Source: Clostridiales bacterium
GTDB taxonomy: Bacteria; Bacillota; Clostridia; Christensenellales; Borkfalkiaceae
NCBI GenBank assembly: GCA_015069615.1
Contig: SVIF01000006.1
Location: 1 to 64,000, forward strand
Direction of reading: 5' to 3'
DNA length: 64,000 nt
Shown: positions 1 to 8,292 of the stretch, piece by piece
Position numbering within the stretch: the first letter of the stretch is position 1
How the letters are laid out: every line of letters begins with the position of its first letter
Program-made: the position numbers and the translations under genes
Notes under the pieces: generated by a model
What the model was told of the DNA's origin: nothing
The model's input: the letters and a program-made list of their open reading frames with translations, nothing else
Databases searched by the model: none

Positions 1-1
1 A

Positions 2-247
2 TTTATTATTTACCGTGGTTTTTTAATTGCAAAGCGAAGTAAAGATTATTTTGGCTTTCTGCTTTCTTTAGGTATCACGATAATTTTTGCCGTGCAAAGT
101 ATCGTTAACGCGTTAGTGGTAACGGGAACCATTCCGCCAACGGGATTACCCCTGCCGTTAATTAGTAGTGGTAATACGGCCATTTTAGTGTTTATGTCCG
201 AATTTGGCGTTTTGTTTAATATATCAAGGCAGGGTGAACGACTATAA
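2..247 (+). CDS. ftsW: FtsW/SpoVE/RodA family protein, C-terminal end (partial)
   Basis: This is the last 81 codons of a SEDS-family polytopic membrane protein, which polymerises lipid II glycan strands at the septum or during sporulation. The gene begins before the window. Two hydrophobic segments are visible, and the C-terminal family signature PPTGLPLPLISSG is present, followed by a final membrane helix and a short basic tail. The stop lies 9 bases before murA, so the two are co-transcribed. The following division and wall genes favour FtsW or SpoVE over RodA, but the fragment alone cannot separate them. In many clostridia murG follows ftsW; here murA follows directly. Confidence 0.88.
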   Translation, partial: FIIYRGFLIAKRSKDYFGFLLSLGITIIFAVQSIVNALVVTGTIPPTGLPLPLISSGNTAILVFMSEFGVLFNISRQGERL

Positions 248-256
248 AGGAGTTGT

Positions 257-1501
257 ATGGCTAAACTAATTGTAACAGGCGGGAAAACTTTATGCGGGGA
301 AGTTCGGTTACAAACTTCTAAAAACGCAACGCTTGCCCTTCTTGCCGCAGGGGTTCTTTCTGAAGATAAAGTTACTTTTTTAGAAGTCCCGGATATTTCA
401 GACGTAAATCATATGCTTTGTATTTTGCGTTCTATGGGCGCAAAAACTAGATACAATGGAAGCGCTTTGACCGTTGATTATACGCAAATTACCCCAATGG
501 TTTTTGAAGAATCATGCGGAAAAGTTCGTGCGTCAGTTTTTTTGCTGGGCCCACTTGTTGGTAGGTTTCGGCAAGCTGAATTACTTGCCCCCGGTGGTTG
601 CAATATCGGTGCAAGGCCTTTAGATATCCATGCGCATATTTTTCAAAAATTAGGTTGTACCTATTTGCAGGGTGAAAGAATTCGCGTGCAAGGGGAGAAG
701 TTGGTGGGAAATAAAATACGCCTACGCATGCCCAGTGTTGGGGCTACTGTGAACGCAGTATGCGCCGCCGTAAAAGCGGAAGGGGAAACGGTAATTGAAA
801 ACGTGGCAAGGGAACCGGAAATTTGTGATTTAGTTGCATTTTTAAGAAAAATGGGCGCCAAAATTCAAGGAGAAGGTACGCCCCAAATGATAATTCAAGG
901 TGTAAAAAAGTTGCACGGCACAACGTATTTGCCTCAGCGGGACCGTATTGAAGGGGGGACGTTTCTTGCAGCTATGGCGATTACGGGGGGCGAAGGGGTG
1001 ATTTTAGGGGTAAAACCTTCATATTTTTCACCCGTTTTAGAAATTTTTCTAAAAACTGCTTGCAAAATACAGTGTGAAGATGATAAAATATATATACGTG
1101 GGAAAAAGTCTTTGGCAAAAGGTGTTTCCATTAAAACGGGGCCGTATCCAGGATTCCCAACGGATATGCAATCGGTGATGATACCCGTACTTACAAAATG
1201 TAGTTCACAAAGCACGCTTACCGAAACGTTGTTTGAAAATAGGTTTTCTTGTGCGTTGGAACTTACAAAAATGGGTGCGAATATTTCCGTACAAAAAAAC
1301 GTTGCTTTTATTCGCCCATCTTGCTTGTACGGTGCAACCGTAACGGCGAAGGATTTGCGCGCGGCGGCTGGTCTTGCCGTGGGTGCTTTGGCAGCTGAAG
1401 GCGAAAGCGAAATTTTGGAAATGGAACATCTACTTCGTGGATACGAAAATTTTCAAGGAAAACTTAGTGCCTTAGGTGCAAAGTTGGAAATGTTTTACTA
1501 G
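257..1501 (+). CDS. murA: UDP-N-acetylglucosamine 1-carboxyvinyltransferase
   Basis: Catalyses the first committed step of peptidoglycan synthesis in the cytoplasm, transferring enolpyruvate from PEP to UDP-GlcNAc. The protein is 414 residues, normal for the EPSP synthase-like family. Lys22-Asn23 (SKNATL) bind substrate. The PGGCxIGxRP loop carries Cys115, the PEP-reactive residue targeted by fosfomycin; it has not become Asp, so fosfomycin sensitivity at the target is expected. AAGGAG stands just before ATG 257. The gene sits inside the division cluster between ftsW and ftsQ. A second murA paralogue elsewhere is possible, as is common in Bacillota. Confidence 0.93.
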   Translation: MAKLIVTGGKTLCGEVRLQTSKNATLALLAAGVLSEDKVTFLEVPDISDVNHMLCILRSMGAKTRYNGSALTVDYTQITPMVFEESCGKVRASVFLLGPLVGRFRQAELLAPGGCNIGARPLDIHAHIFQKLGCTYLQGERIRVQGEKLVGNKIRLRMPSVGATVNAVCAAVKAEGETVIENVAREPEICDLVAFLRKMGAKIQGEGTPQMIIQGVKKLHGTTYLPQRDRIEGGTFLAAMAITGGEGVILGVKPSYFSPVLEIFLKTACKIQCEDDKIYIRGKKSLAKGVSIKTGPYPGFPTDMQSVMIPVLTKCSSQSTLTETLFENRFSCALELTKMGANISVQKNVAFIRPSCLYGATVTAKDLRAAAGLAVGALAAEGESEILEMEHLLRGYENFQGKLSALGAKLEMFY

Positions 1502-1540
1502 TTCAAAAATATAAAAACTTTCGGAAAGGGAAGTGTAAAT

Positions 1541-2287
1541 ATGAAAACGAAATTCTTAAAAATTATATCCGTTCTATTGTGTATCTGCGTGGTAATCGCA
1601 TTGTTTTTTGCAACTACGCGCGTTTCGGATATCACGGTAGAAGTTGCTTCTTCCGAAGTTGTTGAAGCGGAGCAAGTAGATGCCGCTTTGCAGGTTTTTT
1701 TGGGTAAAAACGTAATCGCGCTTAACAAAACCGAAATGATCAACCACTTAAAAACCCAATGCCCCGCGGTGAAAGTAACGGGTATTGTAAAAAAATTCCC
1801 AAATCAAATCGTTGTACAAGTTCGCGAAAGAAAGATTCTATTCTCGGTAAAAACTCCCGAAGGCTATGAATTTATTGATGAAGAAGGCGTTTACCTTGGT
1901 CGTAGTACCGAAAACGCATTTTTAAACGTTACGGGAACGGTGTATGCAGAACTTCCCGCGGCAACCAATCAGGCAGGCGAAATTTATGCTTCTGAAAACG
2001 GCTATAATGAAATTCGCACGGCCTTATACACCGCTTTCACTTTAGGGTTTGATGGCAAGGAACTTGCCACGTTATTGCAAAAAGTAACGGTGGAAAACGG
2101 TGCTATAAAATTCTATACACGCACTGGTGCTACGCTTTTGATGGAATCTTATCACGTAAAAACTGCCGAAAAAATGCAATATCTGCTCAGCGCCTTCGTT
2201 GCCGGTAGCGATAAACATAAAATTACGGGAACTTTTGTTGTGTACGAACGGGCAGAAGGTGGTGTTGTGGTTGACTGGACGGAGTAA
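1541..2287 (+). CDS. ftsQ: Cell division protein FtsQ/DivIB
   Basis: A bitopic divisome protein of 248 residues. It has a short cytoplasmic N-terminus, one membrane helix (about residues 7-26) and an extracytoplasmic POTRA-like part (FtsQ-type, about 30-100) followed by the beta domain. The segment with KNVIALNK and VKKFPNQIVVQVRERK matches the usual spacing of POTRA plus the VRER motif of FtsQ/DivIB. It would recruit FtsL/DivIC and the septal synthase. The start has AAAGGGAAG upstream. It lies between murA and ftsA, the normal position in a dcw cluster. Sequence conservation in this family is low, so context carries part of the call. Confidence 0.85.
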   Translation: MKTKFLKIISVLLCICVVIALFFATTRVSDITVEVASSEVVEAEQVDAALQVFLGKNVIALNKTEMINHLKTQCPAVKVTGIVKKFPNQIVVQVRERKILFSVKTPEGYEFIDEEGVYLGRSTENAFLNVTGTVYAELPAATNQAGEIYASENGYNEIRTALYTAFTLGFDGKELATLLQKVTVENGAIKFYTRTGATLLMESYHVKTAEKMQYLLSAFVAGSDKHKITGTFVVYERAEGGVVVDWTE

Positions 2288-2289
2288 AA

Positions 2290-2313
2290 CGGCAAATTTC
2301 GCGTTGAATTTGC
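2290..2313 (+). terminator. Hairpin after ftsQ
   Basis: GGCAAATT and AATTTGCC pair across a short loop directly after the ftsQ stop. There is no clear U-run behind it, so it may be a weak terminator or an mRNA 3' stabiliser. Confidence 0.4.
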
Positions 2314-2364
2314 CTAAATTCTAAAAAAGCAACCGCACAATGGGATAAAAATTTTTTTTATGCA

Positions 2365-2393
2365 TTGACAAAACTGCATATGTATTGTATAAT
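2365..2393 (+). promoter_or_regulatory. Sigma-A promoter of ftsAZ
   Basis: A perfect TTGACA (2365-2370) and perfect TATAAT (2388-2393) stand 17 bases apart. This gives ftsA-ftsZ a strong promoter of their own, separate from murA-ftsQ. The spacer contains AACTGCATATGT, repeated with one change 34 bases downstream. Confidence 0.85.
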
Positions 2394-2397
2394 AAAA

Positions 2398-2428
2398 ACA
2401 TATACAACTGTATATGTTTTTCTTTTTT
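2398..2428 (+). promoter_or_regulatory. Palindrome with T-run at the ftsAZ transcription start
   Basis: ACATATACA and TGTATATGT form a perfect inverted repeat (2398-2417), followed by a T-rich run (2417-2428). It begins at the predicted transcription start. It can be read as an operator, or as a promoter-proximal hairpin terminator (attenuator). The sequence alone does not decide. Confidence 0.5.
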
Positions 2429-2475
2429 ACGGAAAGAGGTAATGATTTACCATTAAACCACTAAGGAGAACGAAT

Positions 2476-3633
2476 ATGAAAAAACGCCAAGTAGCCATTT
2501 TGGATTTTGGCTCTTCCAAACTGTCCGCCATCGTTGGGGAGCAAGGTGTTAATAATACTTTTGTTGTAAAAGGCAAAAGGGAACTTGCTTATGAAGGTTT
2601 TTTTGAAGGGGAGTTTTTAGACCTGGAAGAACTGGAACAAGTAATTGAAAAAATAATCAGCGATTTACGTTCGGATTGTAAGGAGCCGTTTACCCGTCTT
2701 TACGTAGGAATCCCTGGGGAATTTGTTACCGTGGTTTTAAAGGAAAAAACCATTTCGTACGAAAGGAAAAAGAAGATTACGCAAAGGGAAGTAAACGAAC
2801 TGTATGATGAAGCATATCGGTTAAAAACCAACCGTTACCGCATTGTTAACCGAAGCGCAATTTATTTTGTGTTAGACGATAACCGTCGCATTGTAAATCC
2901 CATCGGTCTTACTAGCGAAAAGCTGGGTGGTTACGTTTCTTATTCCCTTGCAGACGTATCCTTTGAACGGATAATCCGCCCCATGTTGGATAAAGCGGGC
3001 GTAAACGACGTAGTCTTTGTTTCTTCCGCCTTGGCAGAAAGCATGTATCTATTTGAACCCGAACAACGCGATCGCTTCGCAATGTTGTTAGACGTAGGTC
3101 ATTTAACCTCTACTTTGGTGATGGTGCGTGGGGACGGTGTGCTTTATCAAAAATCCATTCCCTTTGGCGGTGGATTAATTACGGCAGATTTGTGTAGTTA
3201 TTTAAACATAGGCTATGCAACGGCGGATCAATTAAAACGTAAAATTTCCATCAGTAGAAGCGCTCCCTCCGCAGTATACGAAATTTCGGATGGGGAAGAA
3301 GTATATGCTTTCCCTGCGGAAAAGTGTAACGACATAGTCCGTAATAACCTGGATACGCTTTGCGAATCGGTGGAAGACTGTTTATCCCGTTGCGAAGTGA
3401 AATTTCCAGAAAATTTACCATTACACGTTACGGGGGGTGGCGTCCTTCCCATGCGTGGATGCAAAGAATATATTGCAAACCGATTAAATCGTGTGGTTGA
3501 TGGAGTTGTTCCCAATTCCCCCACGGAAAATAAACCTACGGATTCTTCAAAATTTGGCTTACTGAATTATGCACTTAAAAAAGAAGAAAATGAGAACGTA
3601 GGATTTCTTCAAAAAATATTCGGCAGGAGATAA
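2476..3633 (+). CDS. ftsA: Cell division protein FtsA
   Basis: Actin-like ATPase that tethers FtsZ filaments to the membrane. It has 385 residues. The N-terminal phosphate-1 loop is [13 protein letters not shown]. The middle has the phosphate-2 type [12 protein letters not shown], and the C-terminal subdomain carries [12 protein letters not shown] (adenosine loop). The extreme C-terminus, [10 protein letters not shown], is the amphipathic membrane-targeting helix. The FtsA-specific 1C domain lies about residues 85-165. The start has CTAAGGAGA upstream. It stands 4 bases before ftsZ, so the two are made in a fixed ratio from the strong promoter at 2365. Confidence 0.92.
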   Translation: MKKRQVAILDFGSSKLSAIVGEQGVNNTFVVKGKRELAYEGFFEGEFLDLEELEQVIEKIISDLRSDCKEPFTRLYVGIPGEFVTVVLKEKTISYERKKKITQREVNELYDEAYRLKTNRYRIVNRSAIYFVLDDNRRIVNPIGLTSEKLGGYVSYSLADVSFERIIRPMLDKAGVNDVVFVSSALAESMYLFEPEQRDRFAMLLDVGHLTSTLVMVRGDGVLYQKSIPFGGGLITADLCSYLNIGYATADQLKRKISISRSAPSAVYEISDGEEVYAFPAEKCNDIVRNNLDTLCESVEDCLSRCEVKFPENLPLHVTGGGVLPMRGCKEYIANRLNRVVDGVVPNSPTENKPTDSSKFGLLNYALKKEENENVGFLQKIFGRR

Positions 3634-3637
3634 ATGT

Positions 3638-4891
3638 ATGTTTGATAGCTATGTTATGCCTTCCGCAAGTGTTGCGCGCATAAAAGTTGTTGGTATTGGC
3701 GGTGCGGGAAATAACGCAGTTAATCGCATGATTGATGCAGGAATTCAAAGTGCTCAGTTTATTGCGGTTAATACGGATAAACAAGCTTTACTCATTAATA
3801 AAGCGCCCACAACCATTCAAATCGGGGAAGAATCTACCCGCGGACTTGGTGCGGGTGCAAACCCGGAAATTGGGCAAAAAGCGGCGGAAGAAAGTCGCGA
3901 ACGGATCGTGGAAGCAATTCAGGATACGGATTTACTCTTCATTACCGCTGGTATGGGCGGTGGAACGGGAACGGGGGCAGCCCCCGTAATTGCTCGCCTT
4001 GCGCGTGAAATGGGGATTATGACGGTTGCCGTTGTAACGAAACCTTTCTTATTTGAAGGACGTATTCGTGCGGCAAATACCAAAGTTGGTTTGGAAAATT
4101 TAAAAAAATACGTAGATACATTGGTGATTATTCCCAACGATAAGCTTTTGCAAGTTGTTCCCAGCAATACACCCATGGAAGAGGCACTTCGCATTGCAGA
4201 TGATATTTTGCGCCAAGGAATTCAGGGGATTTCGGAGTTGATTGTAACCCCCTCCTTAATCAATTTGGATTTTGCAGACGTTCGTACCATTATGAAGGAT
4301 AAAGGTCTTGCGCATATGGGTATCGGCAAAGCGCGTGGGGAACGCCGTGTATTAGAAGCAGTTCGTAACGCCGTTGCAAGCCCCTTGCTTGAAACCACCA
4401 TTGAAGGCGCAAAGGGCGTTATTTTAAACGTTCGCGGCGGAAAATCTCTTTCTATCGGTGAAGTAAACGAAGCCGCAGAGTTGGTGCGCGACGTGGTTGA
4501 TTATTCCGCAAACATTATCTTCGGCGCGGGTATTGACGAAAACTTGGGTGATGACGTAATGGTTACCATTATTGCTACCGGTTTTAACGCAAAAGAAGAA
4601 GTGCAAAGGGAGGTGCGCCCCCGCCTTTCGCTTAACGATAGTGGCGCCATCTTTACCCCCCAAGCGCCCGCTGCTCGCCATGAATATGAACGCAAAGAAA
4701 CCGAACCTGTGGTAAAGGAAGTTCGTTTTACCCCCGTTCCTTCTAATACTGAAGTGGAAAAAGCGCCTTCATACCGTTCCACGCCTTCCGCAACTGTTAT
4801 GGAAGAAGACGACGAAGATATTCCTTCCCCCCGCATTGAAGCGAAGAAAAAGGGGATTCCGCAATTTTTACTGAAAATGCATAAAAAGTAA
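3638..4891 (+). CDS. ftsZ: Cell division protein FtsZ
   Basis: Tubulin-like GTPase that forms the Z-ring. It is 417 residues. The nucleotide-binding GxGGxGxN element is at about residues 17-24 (GIGGAGNN) and the tubulin signature GGGTGTG at about 107-113. The globular core ends near residue 320, followed by a charged linker of about 80 residues. The C-terminal peptide [11 protein letters not shown] is the site that binds FtsA and other anchors. The coding region is followed by a strong bidirectional terminator, ending the dcw segment here. Confidence 0.97.
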   Translation: MFDSYVMPSASVARIKVVGIGGAGNNAVNRMIDAGIQSAQFIAVNTDKQALLINKAPTTIQIGEESTRGLGAGANPEIGQKAAEESRERIVEAIQDTDLLFITAGMGGGTGTGAAPVIARLAREMGIMTVAVVTKPFLFEGRIRAANTKVGLENLKKYVDTLVIIPNDKLLQVVPSNTPMEEALRIADDILRQGIQGISELIVTPSLINLDFADVRTIMKDKGLAHMGIGKARGERRVLEAVRNAVASPLLETTIEGAKGVILNVRGGKSLSIGEVNEAAELVRDVVDYSANIIFGAGIDENLGDDVMVTIIATGFNAKEEVQREVRPRLSLNDSGAIFTPQAPAARHEYERKETEPVVKEVRFTPVPSNTEVEKAPSYRSTPSATVMEEDDEDIPSPRIEAKKKGIPQFLLKMHKK

Positions 4892-4915
4892 GAATCATAA
4901 AAAGCATTTATAAAA

Positions 4916-4948
4916 AATACCGCCACCCAATCGGGTGGCGGTATTTTT
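4916..4948. terminator. Bidirectional terminator between ftsZ and spoVG
   Basis: A 13-bp GC-rich stem (AATACCGCCACCC with its complement) around an AATC loop, with A-run before and T-run after, so it works on both strands. It ends both the ftsZ and the opposing spoVG transcripts. Confidence 0.92.
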
Positions 4949-4999
4949 AGCGATCAAAACCGTTTAGTTCGTAAAAAAATAAGGTCCATAAAACCGCAA

Positions 5000-5275
5000 T
5001 TACTCTGCGGATTCTTCTTTGGTTTTTTCATTGTAGGCGTTAAGGATACGGGCAACTAACATTTCTCGCGTGTCCGTTTGGATGGGGTGTGCAATATCCT
5101 TGTATTCGCCTTCGCTTGTTTTGCGGTTTGGCATAGCTACGAAGGGGCCTTCCGTTCCTTCAATGATTTTGATATCGTGAATCACGAAACAATCATCAAT
5201 GGTAATAGAGGCAACAGCCTTTAATTTGCTGTCTTCCTTCTTGACCATGCGAATTCGCACGTCAGTAATTATCAT
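5000..5275 (-). CDS. spoVG: SpoVG family RNA/DNA-binding regulator
   Basis: A 91-residue protein matching SpoVG, a small nucleic-acid-binding global regulator implicated in septation, sporulation and virulence control in Bacillota. Visible family features are the start MIITDVRIR, the central strand IHDIKIIEGTEGPFVAMPNRK, and HPI in the C-terminal helix region. An earlier in-frame GTG at 5284 overlaps the AGGGGTG ribosome site, so ATG 5275 is the better start. It is monocistronic and convergent with ftsZ. Its place beside the division genes fits a septation role, though spoVG is found in many neighbourhoods. Confidence 0.93.
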   Translation of the reverse strand: MIITDVRIRMVKKEDSKLKAVASITIDDCFVIHDIKIIEGTEGPFVAMPNRKTSEGEYKDIAHPIQTDTREMLVARILNAYNEKTKEESAE

Positions 5276-5378
5276 GTTTATCACCCCTGAATATTATGAT
5301 ATGTTAATTTTACTACAAAAAAACATAAATTTCAATACCTTTTTGTGATTTTTTTCATTTTTTTTGATAATTTTTCAC

Positions 5379-5409
5379 TTGAACACGTATTTTATCCATA
5401 TCATATACT
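5379..5409 (+). promoter_or_regulatory. Possible promoter giving a leaderless murC mRNA
   Basis: TTGAAC (5379-5384) and TATACT (5404-5409) are separated by a long 19-base spacer. The -10 box ends 5 bases before the ATG of murC, and no ribosome site lies between. If used, transcription would start at or within the start codon. Confidence 0.45.
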
Positions 5410-5414
5410 ATATT

Positions 5415-6758
5415 ATGTTAAAAAATAACGGAATTTTGTGTAAAAACACCTATCGGTTTTTAGGAATTGGCGGTATCGGTGTAAGCGCTTTAGCAGTTTT
5501 TTTGCGCCGGATGGGGAAAGAAGTAGTTGGATATGATAGAAACGGAAACTCGGAACTTGTAAAAAAATTGCGTGCTTACGGGATTTCGGTTTATACGGAT
5601 TTTGAAACGTTGCCACCTGCGGAAGTAACCGTATACTCCGCAGCATTCTCAAAGGCAGAAGTGCAAGCGATTCTTGGAAAAAATTCTAAGTACCTTTCAC
5701 GTGCAGAACTACTTGGGGAAATCATGCGCGAATTCCCCACATCGGTAGCGGTTGCTGGTTCACATGGAAAAACCACAACAACCGCAATGCTTGGGGAAAT
5801 TGTAAACGGAACTGCAAGCACCGTATTTTTGGGGGGAGAATATCCGCCGTTTACGCGTAGGGGCGGATTTGGCAATTTGTATTCCGAAGGAGAATCCTTG
5901 TGTATTGCCGAAGCGTGCGAATATCGCCAAAGCTTCCTTTTTCTGCGTCCTTCCGTTGCCCTAGCGTTAAACGTAGAAGAAGATCATATGGAATGTTACG
6001 CAAATTTCCACTGTCTAAAAGATGCATTTCGGCGGTTTTTGGATGGTGGAGTGGTTTCGGTTGTCAACGTTGACGATCCATTTCTTGCCGAATATCCCGC
6101 TACGGTTACGTACGGACTATGCAAGCGTGCGGATTATTATGCGGATAATTTGCGTTCAGAAAATGGGAAATACGCCTTTGATTGCTTTGAAAGGGGGAAG
6201 TTTAGGGGGCTGGTACAGTTAAACGTATGTGGAAAACACAACGTATATAATGCTTTAGCGGCGATTGCCACGGCAAGGCAACTGTTTATTCCTTTTTCTG
6301 TAATAATCAATAAGTTGGCAGAATTTTCTGGTGTAGATAGAAGAAATCATTATTTAGGAACGTTTCAAGGTAAAAAAATTATCGCGGATTACGCCCATCA
6401 TCCCACCGAAATTCAGGCAACGTTATTTGCTTTTCGTGAAGGGGAAAGTGGGGAATTTGCGGTGGTTTTTCAACCGCATACTTATGAAAGAACAAGATAT
6501 TTATACAATGGGTTTGTTTCGGTGTTAAACGGGGTGAATAACCTTGCGCTCTATCAAACTTATGCGGCGCGTAACGGGGGCGAAACATCACAAAAGGAAT
6601 TCCTTTTAAACGATATATCCGCCCCGCTGTTAAAAAGCGAAAATGAACTGAAAGGTTTTATAGAAAATCTTCCCCCAAACGTAACCCGCGTTTTAATTTT
6701 AGGTGCGGGGGATATCTTTGACGTCGCTTGCAATTTAGTTAAAACCGTTACTACGTAA
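5415..6758 (+). CDS. murC: UDP-N-acetylmuramate--L-alanine ligase
   Basis: ATP-dependent cytoplasmic ligase that adds L-Ala to UDP-MurNAc. The protein is about 447 residues. The N-terminal Rossmann motif FLGIGGIGVSALA (UDP-sugar domain) is followed by the Mur ligase P-loop GSHGKTTTT (about 115-123), the NVEEDHMECY metal/substrate region, and a C-terminal ADYAHHPTE motif. These assign MurC rather than MurD/E/F. An in-frame ATG at 5364 would add hydrophobic residues not seen in the family, so ATG 5415 is preferred. No ribosome site is visible upstream. The gene is separate from the rest of the wall cluster and ends at a strong terminator. Confidence 0.92.
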   Translation: MLKNNGILCKNTYRFLGIGGIGVSALAVFLRRMGKEVVGYDRNGNSELVKKLRAYGISVYTDFETLPPAEVTVYSAAFSKAEVQAILGKNSKYLSRAELLGEIMREFPTSVAVAGSHGKTTTTAMLGEIVNGTASTVFLGGEYPPFTRRGGFGNLYSEGESLCIAEACEYRQSFLFLRPSVALALNVEEDHMECYANFHCLKDAFRRFLDGGVVSVVNVDDPFLAEYPATVTYGLCKRADYYADNLRSENGKYAFDCFERGKFRGLVQLNVCGKHNVYNALAAIATARQLFIPFSVIINKLAEFSGVDRRNHYLGTFQGKKIIADYAHHPTEIQATLFAFREGESGEFAVVFQPHTYERTRYLYNGFVSVLNGVNNLALYQTYAARNGGETSQKEFLLNDISAPLLKSENELKGFIENLPPNVTRVLILGAGDIFDVACNLVKTVTT

Positions 6759-6772
6759 CGGAAGAATAAAAA

Positions 6773-6807
6773 GCGCCACGGACGAAACGGTCCGTGGCGC
6801 AGATTTT
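6773..6807. terminator. Bidirectional terminator between murC and the MDR gene
   Basis: An 11-bp perfect GC-rich stem (GCGCCACGGAC with its complement) around GAAACG, flanked by A-run and T-run. It serves murC on + and the dehydrogenase on -. Confidence 0.93.
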
Positions 6808-7827
6808 TTAGTTCATTAAGTTTACGATAACAGGGAGAATTTTTTCTTCCCGTTCTACCTTTTCGGCCTGCTCTTTTAACACGTTTCCTACGGCGGAAAA
6901 TTCAGCCGAACGTTTAGCAATTTCCTTAACGTTTACCGCTTTATTTGCGAGTAGATTAATTGCAGAAGAGATATTACCAATGCCGTTGGTTAAAGCGTAT
7001 ACAATCAGCTGTTTTTCCATGGCAGTATTGAAATTTAAACGGATGGGGCCGAAGTCAAATCCCGCAAAAGCAATTTTACTGCCGTGCCCTACCAATTGAA
7101 AGGCCAGTTTGGGGTCAACTTTGGGATCGCAAGTGTACACCGCTTTATCTGCCATTCTTCCCGAGGTAATTGCGGAAATTTGTTTTGCCGCCGTGTAACC
7201 TGCTTCCGCCGTGTAATAAACGCCAAGCTGTTTGCACAGTTCTACGTTTTCTTCATCACTATCAATTAAAATGGGAACGCCTTGGTAGTACATAATCAGT
7301 TGGCATAAGATATTGCCAAGGGTTTTTCCGCCAAGCACCGCTACGTGATCCCCTTTATTAATATCTAATGTGTCAATTACACGAAGTGCTAAAGCGATAT
7401 AATCAATAAAAACTGCGGCGGTTTCGTCCACACTATCGGGCAACACGTAAAGTTGGGAAGCGGGAAAAACCCCAAATTCCCTTAAAAATCCGGGAAAGTC
7501 TTTGCCAGCCGCCTTTACGTCCGGGCAATTTGCAAAGTCGCTTACCTTACAACGTGGGCACCCGTTGCAATAAGTAAAAGGATTGATATACACGCGCGCA
7601 TTTTTTTCCATGCCAAAACAGTGTTCGCTGGCTTCGGTAATTACGCCCACCCCAAAACTGCCAGGAATGTTAGTGGAAACGTTTTCGGGTTCTAAGCACG
7701 CAAAAACGTCGCTTCTGTTTAAAAGCGCTTTTGTTATTTTTACCTTAGCGGAAGAAACCGAAGTAATTTCTTCGGAAAAATCGCCTTCTATCATGGTTTT
7801 GGGGGCGGTAACTTGCCAGCTTTTCAT
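6808..7827 (-). CDS. Zinc-type MDR alcohol dehydrogenase-like protein lacking the catalytic zinc motif
   Basis: A 339-residue medium-chain dehydrogenase/reductase related to threonine/sorbitol dehydrogenases. The structural zinc lobe is intact (CNGCPRC, then C seven residues later; about 87-101). A Rossmann segment follows (HVAVLGGKTLG, about 162-172) with an acidic strand end, LIDSDEE, that suggests NAD(H). The catalytic zinc ligands are missing: where active relatives have CGxD and GHE, this protein has NRSD and an SFGVG stretch. It may act on another substrate without catalytic zinc, or be non-catalytic. Its start has AAGGAG upstream, and it is monocistronic and divergent from rpmE. Substrate unknown. 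Confidence 0.75.
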   Translation of the reverse strand: MKSWQVTAPKTMIEGDFSEEITSVSSAKVKITKALLNRSDVFACLEPENVSTNIPGSFGVGVITEASEHCFGMEKNARVYINPFTYCNGCPRCKVSDFANCPDVKAAGKDFPGFLREFGVFPASQLYVLPDSVDETAAVFIDYIALALRVIDTLDINKGDHVAVLGGKTLGNILCQLIMYYQGVPILIDSDEENVELCKQLGVYYTAEAGYTAAKQISAITSGRMADKAVYTCDPKVDPKLAFQLVGHGSKIAFAGFDFGPIRLNFNTAMEKQLIVYALTNGIGNISSAINLLANKAVNVKEIAKRSAEFSAVGNVLKEQAEKVEREEKILPVIVNLMN

Positions 7828-7962
7828 AAAAACTCCTTGCGCAACCGCAGGAAAGCGGTGTTTTTTACGCGCTATAAGGCATTATAAAGCAAATTTTCAA
7901 AAAGAGCAAGCAAAAATAATAGAAAAATTTAACGAAATTTATAAATAACTGTGTGAAAATGA

Positions 7963-7991
7963 TTGACGAAACGCTGAAATTGTATTATAAT
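7963..7991 (+). promoter_or_regulatory. Sigma-A promoter of rpmE
   Basis: TTGACG (7963-7968) and TATAAT (7986-7991) with a 17-base spacer, 33 bases before the rpmE start, which has AAGAGGTGA as ribosome site. Confidence 0.85.
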
Positions 7992-8023
7992 CTTATCACT
8001 AACTAAGAAGAGGTGAGTTACTG

Positions 8024-8227
8024 ATGAAACCCGAAATTCATCCCGATTATCACGAAGTTACCGTTGTATGTGCTTGCGGTAATACCTTTACTACCGGTAC
8101 GACCAAGAAAGGGGACACTATTAAAATTGATATTTGCAATAAGTGTCATCCATATTTCACGGGCAAACAAAAACTCGTAGATGCGGGCGGACGTGTAGAC
8201 AAGTTCAAAAAGCGTTACGGAATCTAA
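8024..8227 (+). CDS. rpmE: 50S ribosomal protein L31 (zinc-binding form)
   Basis: A 67-residue ribosomal protein of the large subunit. Four cysteines in the pattern CAC near residue 16 and CNKC near residue 40 ([12 protein letters not shown]) make this the zinc-containing C+ type. Bacteria that also keep a zinc-free L31 paralogue use the C+ type under zinc sufficiency. It has its own promoter and terminator. Its position just before the DUF1385-PrmC and prfA genes repeats a common clostridial order. Confidence 0.96.
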   Translation: MKPEIHPDYHEVTVVCACGNTFTTGTTKKGDTIKIDICNKCHPYFTGKQKLVDAGGRVDKFKKRYGI

Positions 8228-8233
8228 AAAATG

Positions 8234-8266
8234 CAGCCCTAAGAGTATGTTCTTAGGGCTGTTTTT
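8234..8266 (+). terminator. Terminator after rpmE
   Basis: An 11-bp stem, CAGCCCTAAGA with its complement, around GTATGT and followed by GTTTTT. It separates rpmE from the next gene, although read-through is possible because no clear new promoter is visible before 8293. Confidence 0.92.
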
Positions 8267-8292
8267 ATACTCTGAACGCTAAAAAGGAAAGT

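Noticed and set aside
4501-4926. Long minus-strand reading frame opposite ftsZ
   Set aside because: It has no ribosome site and follows the codon pattern of ftsZ in reverse; a shadow of a well-supported gene. The same applies to similar frames opposite prmC, argJ, argD and others.
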